This document shows, one piece after another, positions 27,517 to 36,646 of a stretch of 64,000 nt of DNA (positions are counted from its first letter, which is position 1; the number at the start of each line of letters is the position of its first letter). This DNA comes from Erysipelotrichaceae bacterium. Lineage in GTDB: Bacteria > Bacillota_I > Bacilli_A > Erysipelotrichales > Erysipelotrichaceae. The translations under genes were made by a program, and so were the position numbers. Under the pieces are notes generated by a model. The model saw only the letters and a list, made by a program, of their open reading frames with translations, was not told the DNA's origin and did no database searches. Location of the stretch: positions 60,257 to 124,256 of the forward strand of contig JAUMYM010000001.1 in NCBI GenBank assembly GCA_030528645.1, given 5' to 3'.

Positions 27517-28128
27517 CTAATTTTCGTTTTGCCAAGTAAGATTGTACGCAAATGTAAACACAATTATATTTTTACTAAATTTACTTAAAGCCTTTTTACA
27601 CCCTTTAATGGTACTTCCACTAGTAAGTATATCATCAATAAGCAAGATTTTATCAACATCTTTCATATCTTTTGTAACACCAATATTCTCTTGCATACGC
27701 AAGCGATCTTGATAGCGATTGGTATCTAATGTTATATCTTTTTTCTTATACAAAACATCCAACACAGGTAACTGAAACCCCTCTACCATCTTTTTAACAT
27801 GATGAAAGCCCCTTGCTTGTAAACGAGATAAGCTACTTGGAGCTAACACAATCGTATATCCCTTACACCTCTTTTTCATGTACTCTAATTGATAATCAAA
27901 GACTCTATAAAGTGCTTCATCATAGGCTTCTTTATATTGTAAGATTACTTGCTTAAAAAAATCATCATATACATAATGGCTATACACTTTCACATGATCA
28001 ATCGTAACAACGATAGGCTTGACTTGAAATTGACTACGACAAGTATCACACAAACAATCCTCATTGAACAAATAATGACTTAAACTTTCATCATGTATTA
28101 ACTCATTCATACACCATAGACACTTCAT
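27517..28128 (-). CDS. comFC: ComFC-like phosphoribosyltransferase-fold competence protein
   Basis: This 203-residue protein has an N-terminal zinc ribbon (CLWCMNEL and CLCDTCRSQF, four Cys) and a C-terminal PRTase fold with the PRPP-loop motif LLIDDILTSGSTIKG. The family is needed for DNA uptake in transformation and resembles the GntX/ComF group. It overlaps comFA by 26 bases, as in other Firmicutes comF operons. The Zn ribbon and PRPP loop are both intact, so the protein seems functional. Whether the organism is naturally transformable cannot be judged from the window; no other competence gene is present here. Confidence 0.88.
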   Translation of the reverse strand: MKCLWCMNELIHDESLSHYLFNEDCLCDTCRSQFQVKPIVVTIDHVKVYSHYVYDDFFKQVILQYKEAYDEALYRVFDYQLEYMKKRCKGYTIVLAPSSLSRLQARGFHHVKKMVEGFQLPVLDVLYKKKDITLDTNRYQDRLRMQENIGVTKDMKDVDKILLIDDILTSGSTIKGCKKALSKFSKNIIVFTFAYNLTWQNEN

Positions 28129-29254
28129 TACTCCTCCTTAACTGCTTGATACATCGATGTACCTCTTCACTATAGGCATTACAAAATAAAATACCATCTC
28201 CCTTTACAAAAGGTGCTACCCTCCCCATACGTCCTACCATTTGTACTAAACTTGCCTCATCAAAGACTTCATGATTGGCATATAAAACATAGACATCGAC
28301 ATCACTAATGGTAATGCCACGCTCTAAAATCGTGGTTGTGATGAGTAGTTTAATTTGTTGCTGTTGAAATCGCATTAAAATAGATTGTGGATCTTCTGTT
28401 TCACTGGTAATATAATCTACACGAAAAGAAAACTTTAACCACTTATACATCCGTTTTGCCATCGCTATGGTAGGTACAAACAACATAATCTTACGCTTAT
28501 TCCTACTTATACGATAAAGCAGATAGACCCACAAAAAAAGACTAGGAAGCTTAACGACTCTTGGAACCGGAAGCAACACATTGGTAGGTCGTCTATGCAA
28601 GGTTAGATATGCAATACTTTGATCTTCTACTCTTTGTTTTAAGTCTTCATCCAAGGTCGCTGTTGTATAAATAATATGTCCCTTACAACTATTTAATGCA
28701 ATGTTTTTTAACACTGCATTGCCCTTATATGGAAAGGCATCCGCTTCATCAATAATCAATAAATCAAAACACTTTGGATATCGATACAATTGATGCATCG
28801 TCAATACAATCAAATCTCCATCTAACTCTTTAGTATGTCCCATACATACGGTAATTACTTTACAGTCTTTAAACACCGATTGTAGACGTTTTCCAAGTTC
28901 AAGAACTACTTGTCTTCTTGGTATACTAAAGGCTACCTTTTGTTTTAATTCCAAAGCTTGTTGAATACTACGATAGGTAATCTCTGTCTTTCCTGCGCCA
29001 CAAACACAATGTAGAAGAACATCTTGATGCAAGATGGCTTCTTTGCATTGTTTGGATAATTGTTCTTGTTGTGGTGTTAAGGTAAAAGGTAAGGTATATT
29101 CACTGATACCCTCTTTGATTTCTTTGACATCGAATAACTCTAGCTCTTCTTCTAATAAGATTCGTTTAAACTTAGTACACTTACGACAATAATATCCCTT
29201 ACTTCCCTTATAAAAGTAAGCTACGTCTGTATTTTTACATCTAGGACACTGCAT
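28103..29254 (-). CDS. comFA: ComFA-like DNA helicase
   Basis: ComFA is the membrane-associated helicase/translocase that helps pull single-stranded DNA into the cell during transformation. It has an N-terminal four-Cys zinc motif (CPRCKNTD and CRKCTKF), Walker A CVCGAGKTE, DEAD-box variant DEADAFP, TTATL (motif III), and ERGITISDVDV plus MVGRMGRVAP in the second RecA fold. The length of 383 residues is a little shorter than B. subtilis ComFA (about 460), mostly at the N terminus. Start at 29254 follows ATG immediately after the terminator of ispD. It overlaps comFC downstream, forming a two-gene operon. Confidence 0.9.
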   Translation of the reverse strand: MQCPRCKNTDVAYFYKGSKGYYCRKCTKFKRILLEEELELFDVKEIKEGISEYTLPFTLTPQQEQLSKQCKEAILHQDVLLHCVCGAGKTEITYRSIQQALELKQKVAFSIPRRQVVLELGKRLQSVFKDCKVITVCMGHTKELDGDLIVLTMHQLYRYPKCFDLLIIDEADAFPYKGNAVLKNIALNSCKGHIIYTTATLDEDLKQRVEDQSIAYLTLHRRPTNVLLPVPRVVKLPSLFLWVYLLYRISRNKRKIMLFVPTIAMAKRMYKWLKFSFRVDYITSETEDPQSILMRFQQQQIKLLITTTILERGITISDVDVYVLYANHEVFDEASLVQMVGRMGRVAPFVKGDGILFCNAYSEEVHRCIKQLRRSNEVSMVYE

Positions 29255-29256
29255 AA

Positions 29257-29288
29257 AAAAGACCTCTATCCTTTTATAGAAGTCTTTT
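29257..29288 (-). terminator. Terminator between ispD and comFA
   Basis: On the minus strand AAAAGACTTCTAT and ATAGAGGTCTTTT form a 12-13-bp stem with one mismatch and are followed by six T. It stands between the ispD stop and comFA start, overlapping the first codon of comFA, so comFA must have its own promoter or rely on read-through. Confidence 0.7.
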
Positions 29289-29293
29289 GATAA

Positions 29294-29923
29294 TTATCTT
29301 AAATCTTTCGGATTGGTTATTTTAATGTTGGCATAGTCACCTAATACATTCTTTACACTATACCCAAAGGCATACTCAACTACACTGGCATCATCGGTTG
29401 CACTAAAGCCTTCCTTAAACATCTTACGATACGCATCAAGAATAAAGTTAGTCTTAAATACTTGTGGTGTTTGCGCATGAAACAACTCTTCTCTTGGTAA
29501 AGTAATCACGATGCCATCTTTTACTTGTTTTATCGTATCTACACAAGGAACACTGGCAATACAACCATCACAATCTTTCATCGCTTCATTTAAGCGATTT
29601 AAAAGTGGCAAGGTAATATACGGTCTAGCCGCATCATGAATATAGACACAATCATACATAACTGCCATTAATCCATGATACACCGATTCACTGCGTGTTG
29701 CTCCACCGCTAACTAATGTAATCTTTTTATCTGCCTTCATACTTGTAAGCTCTTCAGGAGCTAATACAACGATGATTTGCTTACAATTTTGATCTTGTTT
29801 AAACACGTTTAACGTTTTCTCTAAGACAGTTTCTCCATCATCAAAACGATAGAATACTTTATTGTATCCCAAGTTTAATCTAGTACCTTTACCTGCTGCT
29901 ACAATGACTACACTATATTCCAT
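29294..29923 (-). CDS. ispD: 2-C-methyl-D-erythritol 4-phosphate cytidylyltransferase
   Basis: IspD transfers CMP from CTP to 2-C-methyl-D-erythritol 4-phosphate in the non-mevalonate isoprenoid pathway. The signature VIVAAGKGTRL at the N terminus, KIT/VSGGATRSESV and HDAARPYI and the C-terminal NIKITNPKDL are all typical. At 209 residues it is slightly shorter than the usual 225-230. It stands alone, without ispF. TarI (ribitol-5-phosphate cytidylyltransferase) shares most motifs and is the main alternative, but no teichoic acid gene such as tarJ is adjacent. It is separated from the flanking genes by terminators. Confidence 0.78.
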   Translation of the reverse strand: MEYSVVIVAAGKGTRLNLGYNKVFYRFDDGETVLEKTLNVFKQDQNCKQIIVVLAPEELTSMKADKKITLVSGGATRSESVYHGLMAVMYDCVYIHDAARPYITLPLLNRLNEAMKDCDGCIASVPCVDTIKQVKDGIVITLPREELFHAQTPQVFKTNFILDAYRKMFKEGFSATDDASVVEYAFGYSVKNVLGDYANIKITNPKDLR

Positions 29924-29967
29924 ATTGACCTCAACTATTGTACATAATTATAACGCAAACCACTAAA

Positions 29968-29995
29968 AAATAAACAGCCTTTCAGCTGTTTATTT
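29968..29995 (-). terminator. Terminator of the C69 dipeptidase gene
   Basis: AAATAAACAGC and GCTGTTTATTT form an 11-bp perfect stem with a 6-base loop, followed by A/T-rich sequence on the minus strand. It ends the dipeptidase transcript and shields ispD. Confidence 0.75.
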
Positions 29996-29998
29996 CAT

Positions 29999-31945
29999 TT
30001 ATTTTGTTTTCTTTAATTTTAAGAAGACAAAGATTACTCCACCAAGAATTAAGGCAGCAAGACCACCATATACTAATGTATGATTTGAAGAAGCAGCAGG
30101 TGTATCCATCTTATCTGTTGAAGATGGTGTAGGAGCACTTGCCATATGTAATTCTACACTACTATCTTTTGTCTTAAGAACATAGAATTCATTTTCTTCT
30201 ACCACTTCTAAATCCCCACCAGCTGTTTTTGCAGTAATGCCAGATTCAAATGCAGCCTTTGGTAAATAAATCATAACTTCGTTTTCTAATGTAGCCATTG
30301 GATTACCGTAAGGATCTACAACGGTAACTGTTGTTTTATCTTCTTCCGGTTGAATCGCTAAGTTAACATGTACCTTTGCAGTACCCTTAGGTTGTACTAC
30401 ATAAGCTCCGGCAAAGTTAGCAGTACGACGACGAGCCTTAAACATACCCTTATAATCATTATTTGCTAAGTATGTTTCATATAAGCCTTTTAATTCAGTT
30501 TGTGTTGCTTTTAAAGTATCAAATGCCATTTGAGCATCTTTTAAGTTCTTTTCAGTAGAAACCGCAGCATCTTGACTTGTTAAGACTGTATCTTTAATCA
30601 ACAACGCTTGAGCAGCTTCACGATGTTTATTAACCACTTTCATAAACTCATCACGGTTTACTTCAACCATGTGTAATACATCCATTGCTACCCAATATAC
30701 AGAATCTTCATTGTATTCATTCTTTTCATTAGCAGCTTGTGGTAATACATCTGTTTGATTTGGATAATATGCAACATATGGAGAAACCAACGGAGAACCA
30801 AGCGCTGTATACATAACCCCTGGATACTCTTTTGTAGCATCCTTAGGAACTACAAAGATATGTGCTTCCATTGTATTACGGTTACCAATTGGATATAAAA
30901 TACCTTTCGCAAAATCATCTGCCACAACATCCATATTTTCCATACGGTTTTGTGTAAAGGCAATAACATCTTCCAATGTTATTTTTTTATTTGTTGTTTG
31001 TAAGAATTCAAATACTTCTGTTTCAAATGTAACATCTGCTTCCGGATTTAAATGCTTAATACCGGAACATACTCTTGAAATATTACCATCACTTAATTCA
31101 CTTGGAGCATAAGTAGCCTCTAAATTAATAATGCGCTTTTCTTCATCACCAACTAATTTATTTGCCTCTTTTGCAACTTTAAAAATATCTTTTGAATAAA
31201 TATAATTACCATCACTTGTAATGTTGTAATGTTCTTCTTCACTACCAACATCTAATGTAACTTCATTAATCCAGAAAGTATTAGGGAACACTGAGAATTT
31301 ATCTGTTGGATACTTCATCGCAACAAATTGATGTCCACTATAAATTTCCATATACCATAATTCTTTATGGTCACCAACCACTAAACCATTTCCTTCAGCA
31401 GCTCCATGTTGACTCACTTCACTTGCGATTAATTTTACCGCATCTTGAGCACTTTCACCTGTTGATAATACAACCGTAGCGATAATTGCTTCTGTAATAC
31501 CGACTTTTGTATTTTCTTGTGAACCATCAAGATAAGGATCCACAGCTAAAATTTCATCATTTGCACTTGCAGAAACCGTCATATCTGCAATAAGACCCAT
31601 TTCATTAAATCCTGCTTCATCAAAGATACCATACTCTGGAGTAGTATCACTAATTGATGTAAAACTATAAGAATCTTTTGGGAATGTATACGAATATCCT
31701 AAATCCGGATCATACGATACATCGACAATTGTTTGTCCTTTTGTAAATGTCTTTGCCGGATGAACTTTATAAACTTTATTATGGTTTACTTCTAGATCTT
31801 CCGTTCTACCAAAGATATAACTACCATCTTCCGTTACATCACTACCTACAATTACTCCCGTACATGCGCTTACCGGTGTTGCAATCACTAAAAAGACTGC
31901 GACAACCACGCTAAAAGAAATAAAACTTCTAATTATCTTTTTCAT
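29999..31945 (-). CDS. C69 family dipeptidase, secreted and membrane-anchored
   Basis: This 648-residue Ntn-hydrolase is of peptidase family C69 (PepD-like). The signal peptide ends at VSACTG; the Cys of ACTGVIVGSDV is the expected nucleophile, freed when the prepeptide is removed. Conserved regions EDGSYIFGRTEDLE, YMEIYSGHQFVAMKYP and AIFVVPKDATKEYPG-like segments follow. After the about 400-residue catalytic part there is a coiled-coil-like region (EAAQALLIKDTVLTSQ) and a Thr/Ser linker, then a single hydrophobic helix and LKLKKTK. There is no LPxTG motif, so it is anchored by the C-terminal helix rather than by sortase. It probably hydrolyses dipeptides outside the cell. Monocistronic, with a GGAGG-like site. 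Confidence 0.85.
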   Translation of the reverse strand: MKKIIRSFISFSVVVAVFLVIATPVSACTGVIVGSDVTEDGSYIFGRTEDLEVNHNKVYKVHPAKTFTKGQTIVDVSYDPDLGYSYTFPKDSYSFTSISDTTPEYGIFDEAGFNEMGLIADMTVSASANDEILAVDPYLDGSQENTKVGITEAIIATVVLSTGESAQDAVKLIASEVSQHGAAEGNGLVVGDHKELWYMEIYSGHQFVAMKYPTDKFSVFPNTFWINEVTLDVGSEEEHYNITSDGNYIYSKDIFKVAKEANKLVGDEEKRIINLEATYAPSELSDGNISRVCSGIKHLNPEADVTFETEVFEFLQTTNKKITLEDVIAFTQNRMENMDVVADDFAKGILYPIGNRNTMEAHIFVVPKDATKEYPGVMYTALGSPLVSPYVAYYPNQTDVLPQAANEKNEYNEDSVYWVAMDVLHMVEVNRDEFMKVVNKHREAAQALLIKDTVLTSQDAAVSTEKNLKDAQMAFDTLKATQTELKGLYETYLANNDYKGMFKARRRTANFAGAYVVQPKGTAKVHVNLAIQPEEDKTTVTVVDPYGNPMATLENEVMIYLPKAAFESGITAKTAGGDLEVVEENEFYVLKTKDSSVELHMASAPTPSSTDKMDTPAASSNHTLVYGGLAALILGGVIFVFLKLKKTK

Positions 31946-32086
31946 GAAAAGACCTCCTTAGTATTATTATATTTTACTTAAAGAGTGAGATAAATATTTT
32001 AACCTTAAGATAAGCAGATAATACAATAATACTCTATGTATTTGTCACATTCAAAGGACTCTACATTCATTTTTACTAAAAATAAA

Positions 32087-32122
32087 AAATCCTTCGCATT
32101 AAATACTTAACACAAAGGATTT
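32087..32122 (-). terminator. Terminator after the MsmK ATPase gene
   Basis: AAATCCTT and AAGGATTT form an 8-bp stem on the minus strand with a 20-base loop and an adjacent T-run. It closes the MsmK transcript, upstream of the dipeptidase promoter. Confidence 0.6.
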
Positions 32123-32132
32123 CCATTATGAA

Positions 32133-33242
32133 TTAGTCAACGATTTTTTGTTCTGTTTCCATATCAAATAAGTGAATCTTATTTGTATCTACATACAAAT
32201 CAATCGTATCTCCAACACGTGCTTCCGTCTTAGAATCAACACGCGCTGTCATGGTTTGATTTGATACTTCAAAGTATAGATATACTTCCGCACCAACCAT
32301 TTCATATACCGTAACTTTACATGAAATTTTATCATGGAATTGTTTTAATGAGAATTTAGGGTCATGTAAATCTTCTGGACGAATACCAAACATTACACGT
32401 TTTCCTACATAACCTTGTTGTTTACAAGCCTCTGCATGACGAGCAGGAAGTGTAATTGTATTGCCATCAAATTTCGCAACGATTTCACCGTTTTCTTCTT
32501 CAATACCAGCTACCATTAAATTCATTTGTGGAGAACCGATAAATGAAGCTACGAATAGATTCTTTGGATGATCATATAAGTTTTGTGGTGTATCCACTTG
32601 TTGCATAACACCATCTGACATAACAACAATTCTTGTACCTAATGTCATCGCTTCTGTTTGGTCATGCGTAACATAGATGATTGTTGATTTTAAACGTTGA
32701 TGTAATTTTGAAATTTCTGTACGCATTTGTACACGTAGCTTAGCATCTAAGTTACTTAACGGTTCATCCATTAAGAATACCTTAGGATGACGAACAATGG
32801 CACGCCCCATCGCAACACGTTGACGTTGACCACCTGATAATTGTTTTGGTTTACGATTTAAAAGTGGTCCTAAATCAAGGATTGCAGCAGCTTCTTCCAC
32901 TTGTTTTTTAATTTGTTCTTTTGGTACTTTTCTTAACTTCAAACCAAATGCCATATTATCAAATACAGACATATGTGGATACAACGCATAGTTTTGGAAA
33001 ACCATCGCAATATCACGATCTTTCGGTTCTACATCATTCATTCTTACACCATCGATTTCAAAGTCACCACTTGTGATGTCTTCAAGACCTGCAACCATAC
33101 GCAATGTTGTTGATTTTCCACAACCTGATGGTCCTACAAAAATAATGAATTCATTGTCAGCAATTTCTAAGTTAAAATCTTTTACTGCATGAAATCCATT
33201 TGGATACTTTTTATTAATATTTTTTAAAGATAACGTTGCCAT
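32133..33242 (-). CDS. MsmK/UgpC-type sugar ABC transporter ATPase
   Basis: This 369-residue ATPase energises carbohydrate importers of the CUT1 type. Walker [11 protein letters not shown]-loop, signature [14 protein letters not shown], Walker [13 protein letters not shown] and the H-loop are all intact, followed by the C-terminal TOBE/regulatory domain that carries the contact for several permease pairs ([15 protein letters not shown]). In Firmicutes a single MsmK often serves several sugar importers. The GNB/LNB operon here has two permeases and a binding protein but no ATPase of its own, so this gene 1.1 kb away is the natural partner. It is transcribed alone. Confidence 0.9.
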   Translation of the reverse strand: MATLSLKNINKKYPNGFHAVKDFNLEIADNEFIIFVGPSGCGKSTTLRMVAGLEDITSGDFEIDGVRMNDVEPKDRDIAMVFQNYALYPHMSVFDNMAFGLKLRKVPKEQIKKQVEEAAAILDLGPLLNRKPKQLSGGQRQRVAMGRAIVRHPKVFLMDEPLSNLDAKLRVQMRTEISKLHQRLKSTIIYVTHDQTEAMTLGTRIVVMSDGVMQQVDTPQNLYDHPKNLFVASFIGSPQMNLMVAGIEEENGEIVAKFDGNTITLPARHAEACKQQGYVGKRVMFGIRPEDLHDPKFSLKQFHDKISCKVTVYEMVGAEVYLYFEVSNQTMTARVDSKTEARVGDTIDLYVDTNKIHLFDMETEQKIVD

Positions 33243-33318
33243 ACTATTTCCCTTCTTTCTTTTCCTTTAAATTATAATACATCAAATACACCAATTACCA
33301 TGCACAGAATAAACAAAA

Positions 33319-33341
33319 AAATGACTAGTTTTTAGTCATTT
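33319..33341 (-). terminator. Terminator of the PucR-type regulator gene
   Basis: AAATGACTA-gtttt-TAGTCATTT is a perfect 9-bp stem followed on the minus strand by at least seven T. It overlaps the stop codon of the regulator. Confidence 0.8.
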
Positions 33342-34224
33342 CGTTTAAGAGTATCAATACCTTTAACTTCAATGCATCATGAAAATTCAACAAATCTAAA
33401 CCCAATTCCTTTTGTATCTTATCAATACGATACAACAAGGTATTACGATGTACATACATTTTTCTTGCAGCTTGTGCAACATTTAAATTACAGTCAATTA
33501 CAGTTTGAATGGTAATAAAATCTTCATAGCTTAATTGTTTAAATGCCGGAAACAAATCCAAATAACCTTGAGCTTTATGCAAAGGTACATGTGCTAAAAC
33601 ATATAACAAATTCTGTTCATCATAGATATGCGTTGTTTGATTGATATGAAACAAAGCATGTACACTCAATGCCTTCATCGCTTGATGATATGCCTCAACA
33701 ACTTCTTCTTTCTCCACAAATGGTTTACTACAGCCAACCCTTACCTTCATCATTAATTCTCTTAAACATACATCTTCTACAATACGAGTAAAACTATAAT
33801 CTTGTTCTGTTTTGATGATGATGAGTTGCTTCTGATATTTAAAGATATAGTCTTGTTTCTCTAAAACATTGGAAAATGCCTCGTAAGCGAGATCTACATC
33901 TACTAATTGACTGATGACATATAAAACTTTACTTTCTGTATTAAATATTAAATCATCACTACCATCTAATATATGTTTGAACTGGACTTTACGATGCATG
34001 AAAACATCTTCCAAATAAAGACATAGCACCTTTAAAAGAAGCTTACCTTGTTTCTCCTTTTGATACACAATGACTTCATAGTCTTGTACATTAGCACTAC
34101 AGCATTCTTTATGCGTTTCACCAAACTGTATAAAGGGTTCTTTTTTATACTCTATAGCAAAATCAATTTGATACAATTCATAGATTTTATGACAATACGC
34201 ATAGATCTGTTTCTTATCTTCCAT
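33325..34224 (-). CDS. PucR/CdaR-type helix-turn-helix regulator
   Basis: This 299-residue protein has no recognised N-terminal sensor motif but ends with the PucR C-terminal helix-turn-helix: DCNLNVAQAARKMYVHRNTLLYRIDKIQKELGLDLLNFHDALKL, which is the exact signature (NTLxYRxxxIxxxxGxxL). Such proteins control sugar-acid, purine or amino-sugar genes. The gene lies directly downstream of the GH112 phosphorylase on the same strand, behind a terminator, and upstream of MsmK. It may regulate the sugar genes in this locus, together with the divergent AraC protein, or MsmK. Confidence 0.75.
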   Translation of the reverse strand: MEDKKQIYAYCHKIYELYQIDFAIEYKKEPFIQFGETHKECCSANVQDYEVIVYQKEKQGKLLLKVLCLYLEDVFMHRKVQFKHILDGSDDLIFNTESKVLYVISQLVDVDLAYEAFSNVLEKQDYIFKYQKQLIIIKTEQDYSFTRIVEDVCLRELMMKVRVGCSKPFVEKEEVVEAYHQAMKALSVHALFHINQTTHIYDEQNLLYVLAHVPLHKAQGYLDLFPAFKQLSYEDFITIQTVIDCNLNVAQAARKMYVHRNTLLYRIDKIQKELGLDLLNFHDALKLKVLILLNEMTKN

Positions 34225-34268
34225 AAAACCTCCAAAGATATTCTTATTTTACCATGATACAACAAAAA

Positions 34269-34292
34269 AGCATAACCCCAAAGGGCTATGCT
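34269..34292 (-). terminator. Terminator of the GNB/LNB operon
   Basis: AGCATAgCCC-tttg-GGGttATGCT folds into an about 9-bp stem with one mismatch, followed by six T on the minus strand. It overlaps the last codons of the phosphorylase gene. Confidence 0.75.
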
Positions 34293-36442
34293 ACATCAAT
34301 CCAACGCATTTCCATCGCTTCTAAATCCAGTGTTTCTTTTAATTCATTGTTAATGTATAAGTCTGTTTGAAGCGGTTTTTGGGTATTATTAATAACCGCA
34401 ACTCGTTTCACTTCTTCAAATGCCGCAATTTCTGTATTGTCATTTGAAACATAGTATTTCTTCATATTTGCCTCTTCTTGAGCACAGAAATATAAAGCCC
34501 TTAACAAGATACGACAGTTTTGTGGTGAATACGGCAGTCCGGCAAAATAGATACTACGACCCTTTCCAAACTCATTTACAACCAGTTGTGCATATTTTTG
34601 ATCCATGGCTAAAACTTGATAATGTTCCCCTGTTGCATAAACACCCGGATTTCCTTCCCCAAAATCAAGGTCTTCATTAATGTCATCTAAGATGAAGTGG
34701 TTTGGATTACATGTATTATATTTATCCGTACTCATTGTAAATCCAACTTCTTTATCAACCCCCATCACATCAGACAATTGGAAGAAACGCCCTTGATGTT
34801 GGTATGCTGTAGCATCTCCAACCCCAATAAAGCCTCCTCCTTCATATACCCACTTGCGAATCGTTGTTACAATCTCTTCATCAATCCAAGCATCATATCC
34901 GCTCCAAGAAGTACCATAAGCCCCTGCATTGATAATGACTTTAATTTCAGGATCAATTCCTTTTTTAATATCCTCAAAGTTAATGAACTCTACATCAATC
35001 GGCATTCCACTTAAACATTCAATCACACCAACATAACTATAGATTTCACGATACCAAATCGCATGATGAACTTGGTTTGACATCCAACGACGAATCGAAC
35101 CCCAACTATTTAAAATCGCAACTTTAAATGGTGCTGTATAAGATTTTGTCTGATTTGTCATATCGTGAATCTCTCTAAATTCACGAATAACATTTGTAAT
35201 TGTGTCAATAAATCCCGGCCACTTTAAAGCCAACTTTAAGTATCCCCCATATCCAATACGATCTAACGGACTTCTAAGCATTGCTCGACGAGCCTGCAGC
35301 CAATTTGTTTTTGCTTCCCCAATTGGATCTCCACCTTCTGTAAAGACATCCGGGAAGAAGTAAGGTAAGAAACGTCCTTCCGTATAGTTAACTCCTTTAA
35401 TATCTGAAATCATACGCATCGTTACACCATTACCGACAGATCCTACCACCGCATCTAACCCAATCGAATCAAAGTATTTGCCATATGGTTCTGTACCAAT
35501 CCAATGATCCCCTAAAAACATCATCGCTTCTTTGTTAAAACTATGAACAATATCTACCAATTCCTTTGCTAATTTACAAACTTCAATTTGTTGAAACTCA
35601 ATGAAATCCTTAAATTCTTTTGAAGGAACTCGAAATGTCGAATTATGATACCCTTGATCAACAATAAATTCAGGTCGAAATTTATACCCAGCCCATTTTT
35701 CAAATTCTCTTAAAATATATGGACTTACACTTGCACTATAACCAAACCATTCTACAAACTTTTCACGTTTTTGATCATCAAAAGTCAATGTAAATTGATG
35801 GAAGAATGTTGTAAAACGTATCACATCCACATGTGGATTATCGATACAGAATTGTCTTAACTTATTCTTTACATAAACTTGTGTTTTAGGTTGTCTTACA
35901 TCAAATGTCATTTGATGTGGAGCATCTTTCCAGTCATTTGTAATAAAGTTATACATATGTACCGGATCCCAAATAAGAAATGCTAAAAAGCTTACTGTAT
36001 ATACATGGAATGGAATGGTTTTTAATGTTACATCTCCCTTTTTTGAATCATAAACCCAATCATCAACCGAAACGACTTCTCCGGTTGTACGGTCAATGAC
36101 TTCCCACCACTCTTTTGGATCATCAATATCATTGACTTTTAATTGTTGTGTATGAAAACCCTTCATTAAATGAATGGTTAACGTATCACCTGTTGCAGTA
36201 TAACGATCGGTAATTAAATACTCCTGTTGTACTTCTTCAGGATTAGCCAGTGCCCAATCATTATCTTTTCTTGTTGTATAATATGTTGCATAAATTTTTT
36301 GCTTTACCTCAGTTAATTCCTTAGGCATAAGCGTACCGTCACAATCACGAATCGCATCCGCATCTAATTGCGACATTAATTCTAACGTTTCATCTACAAT
36401 ATCTAAATCTGTTGGTAAAGTTAAGCGTCCACCTTTAGTCAT
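34286..36442 (-). CDS. gnpA: 1,3-beta-galactosyl-N-acetylhexosamine phosphorylase (GH112)
   Basis: This cytoplasmic enzyme splits galacto-N-biose and/or lacto-N-biose with phosphate to galactose-1-phosphate and GalNAc or GlcNAc. It is a 718-residue protein of family GH112: TKGGRLTLPTDLDIVDETLEL, WGADAIRDCDGT-like start, MMFLGDHWIGTEPYGKYF, FLPYFFPDVF and the C-terminal IYFAGLPYSPQNCRILLRAL region are all typical. Length and order fit the family throughout. An AGGAGAG site lies six bases before the ATG. It is the last gene of the binding protein-permease-permease-small protein operon, so it is expressed with the importer. The preferred substrate (GNB, LNB or galactosyl-rhamnose) cannot be decided by eye. 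Confidence 0.9.
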   Translation of the reverse strand: MTKGGRLTLPTDLDIVDETLELMSQLDADAIRDCDGTLMPKELTEVKQKIYATYYTTRKDNDWALANPEEVQQEYLITDRYTATGDTLTIHLMKGFHTQQLKVNDIDDPKEWWEVIDRTTGEVVSVDDWVYDSKKGDVTLKTIPFHVYTVSFLAFLIWDPVHMYNFITNDWKDAPHQMTFDVRQPKTQVYVKNKLRQFCIDNPHVDVIRFTTFFHQFTLTFDDQKREKFVEWFGYSASVSPYILREFEKWAGYKFRPEFIVDQGYHNSTFRVPSKEFKDFIEFQQIEVCKLAKELVDIVHSFNKEAMMFLGDHWIGTEPYGKYFDSIGLDAVVGSVGNGVTMRMISDIKGVNYTEGRFLPYFFPDVFTEGGDPIGEAKTNWLQARRAMLRSPLDRIGYGGYLKLALKWPGFIDTITNVIREFREIHDMTNQTKSYTAPFKVAILNSWGSIRRWMSNQVHHAIWYREIYSYVGVIECLSGMPIDVEFINFEDIKKGIDPEIKVIINAGAYGTSWSGYDAWIDEEIVTTIRKWVYEGGGFIGVGDATAYQHQGRFFQLSDVMGVDKEVGFTMSTDKYNTCNPNHFILDDINEDLDFGEGNPGVYATGEHYQVLAMDQKYAQLVVNEFGKGRSIYFAGLPYSPQNCRILLRALYFCAQEEANMKKYYVSNDNTEIAAFEEVKRVAVINNTQKPLQTDLYINNELKETLDLEAMEMRWIDVA

Positions 36443-36451
36443 AATTCTCTC

Positions 36452-36637
36452 CTACTTATACTGTCTGTTATAAATATATAAATTAATCAATAAACCGATA
36501 ATCCCCAAAACTTGAAGACCTAATCCAAAATAACCAATCTTTTTTTGTCCATAGAAAACAAGCCATAACGACACAATAAATAAAATCGCTAAGCATACAT
36601 TCTTAATGATTGATCCATATTTCTCTAATCCATTCAT
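36452..36637 (-). CDS. Small two-helix membrane protein in the GNB/LNB operon
   Basis: This 61-residue protein (MNGLEKYGSIIKNVCLA...) has two hydrophobic helices separated by a YGQKKIGYFG turn and ends in a short Tyr-rich basic tail (YIYNRQYK). The start at 36637 is chosen because AGGTG lies six bases upstream; the GTG at 36646 is an alternative. It is squeezed between the inner permease gene (nine bases) and the phosphorylase gene (nine bases), so it is translated as part of the operon. Its job is unknown; an accessory or stabilising subunit of the importer is the simplest inference. Confidence 0.6.
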   Translation of the reverse strand: MNGLEKYGSIIKNVCLAILFIVSLWLVFYGQKKIGYFGLGLQVLGIIGLLINLYIYNRQYK

Positions 36638-36646
36638 ACGATTCAC

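Noticed and set aside
29294-29923. TarI ribitol-5-phosphate cytidylyltransferase as the main call
   Set aside because: Motifs overlap with IspD, but there is no tarJ or teichoic acid gene nearby. It is kept as an alternative only.
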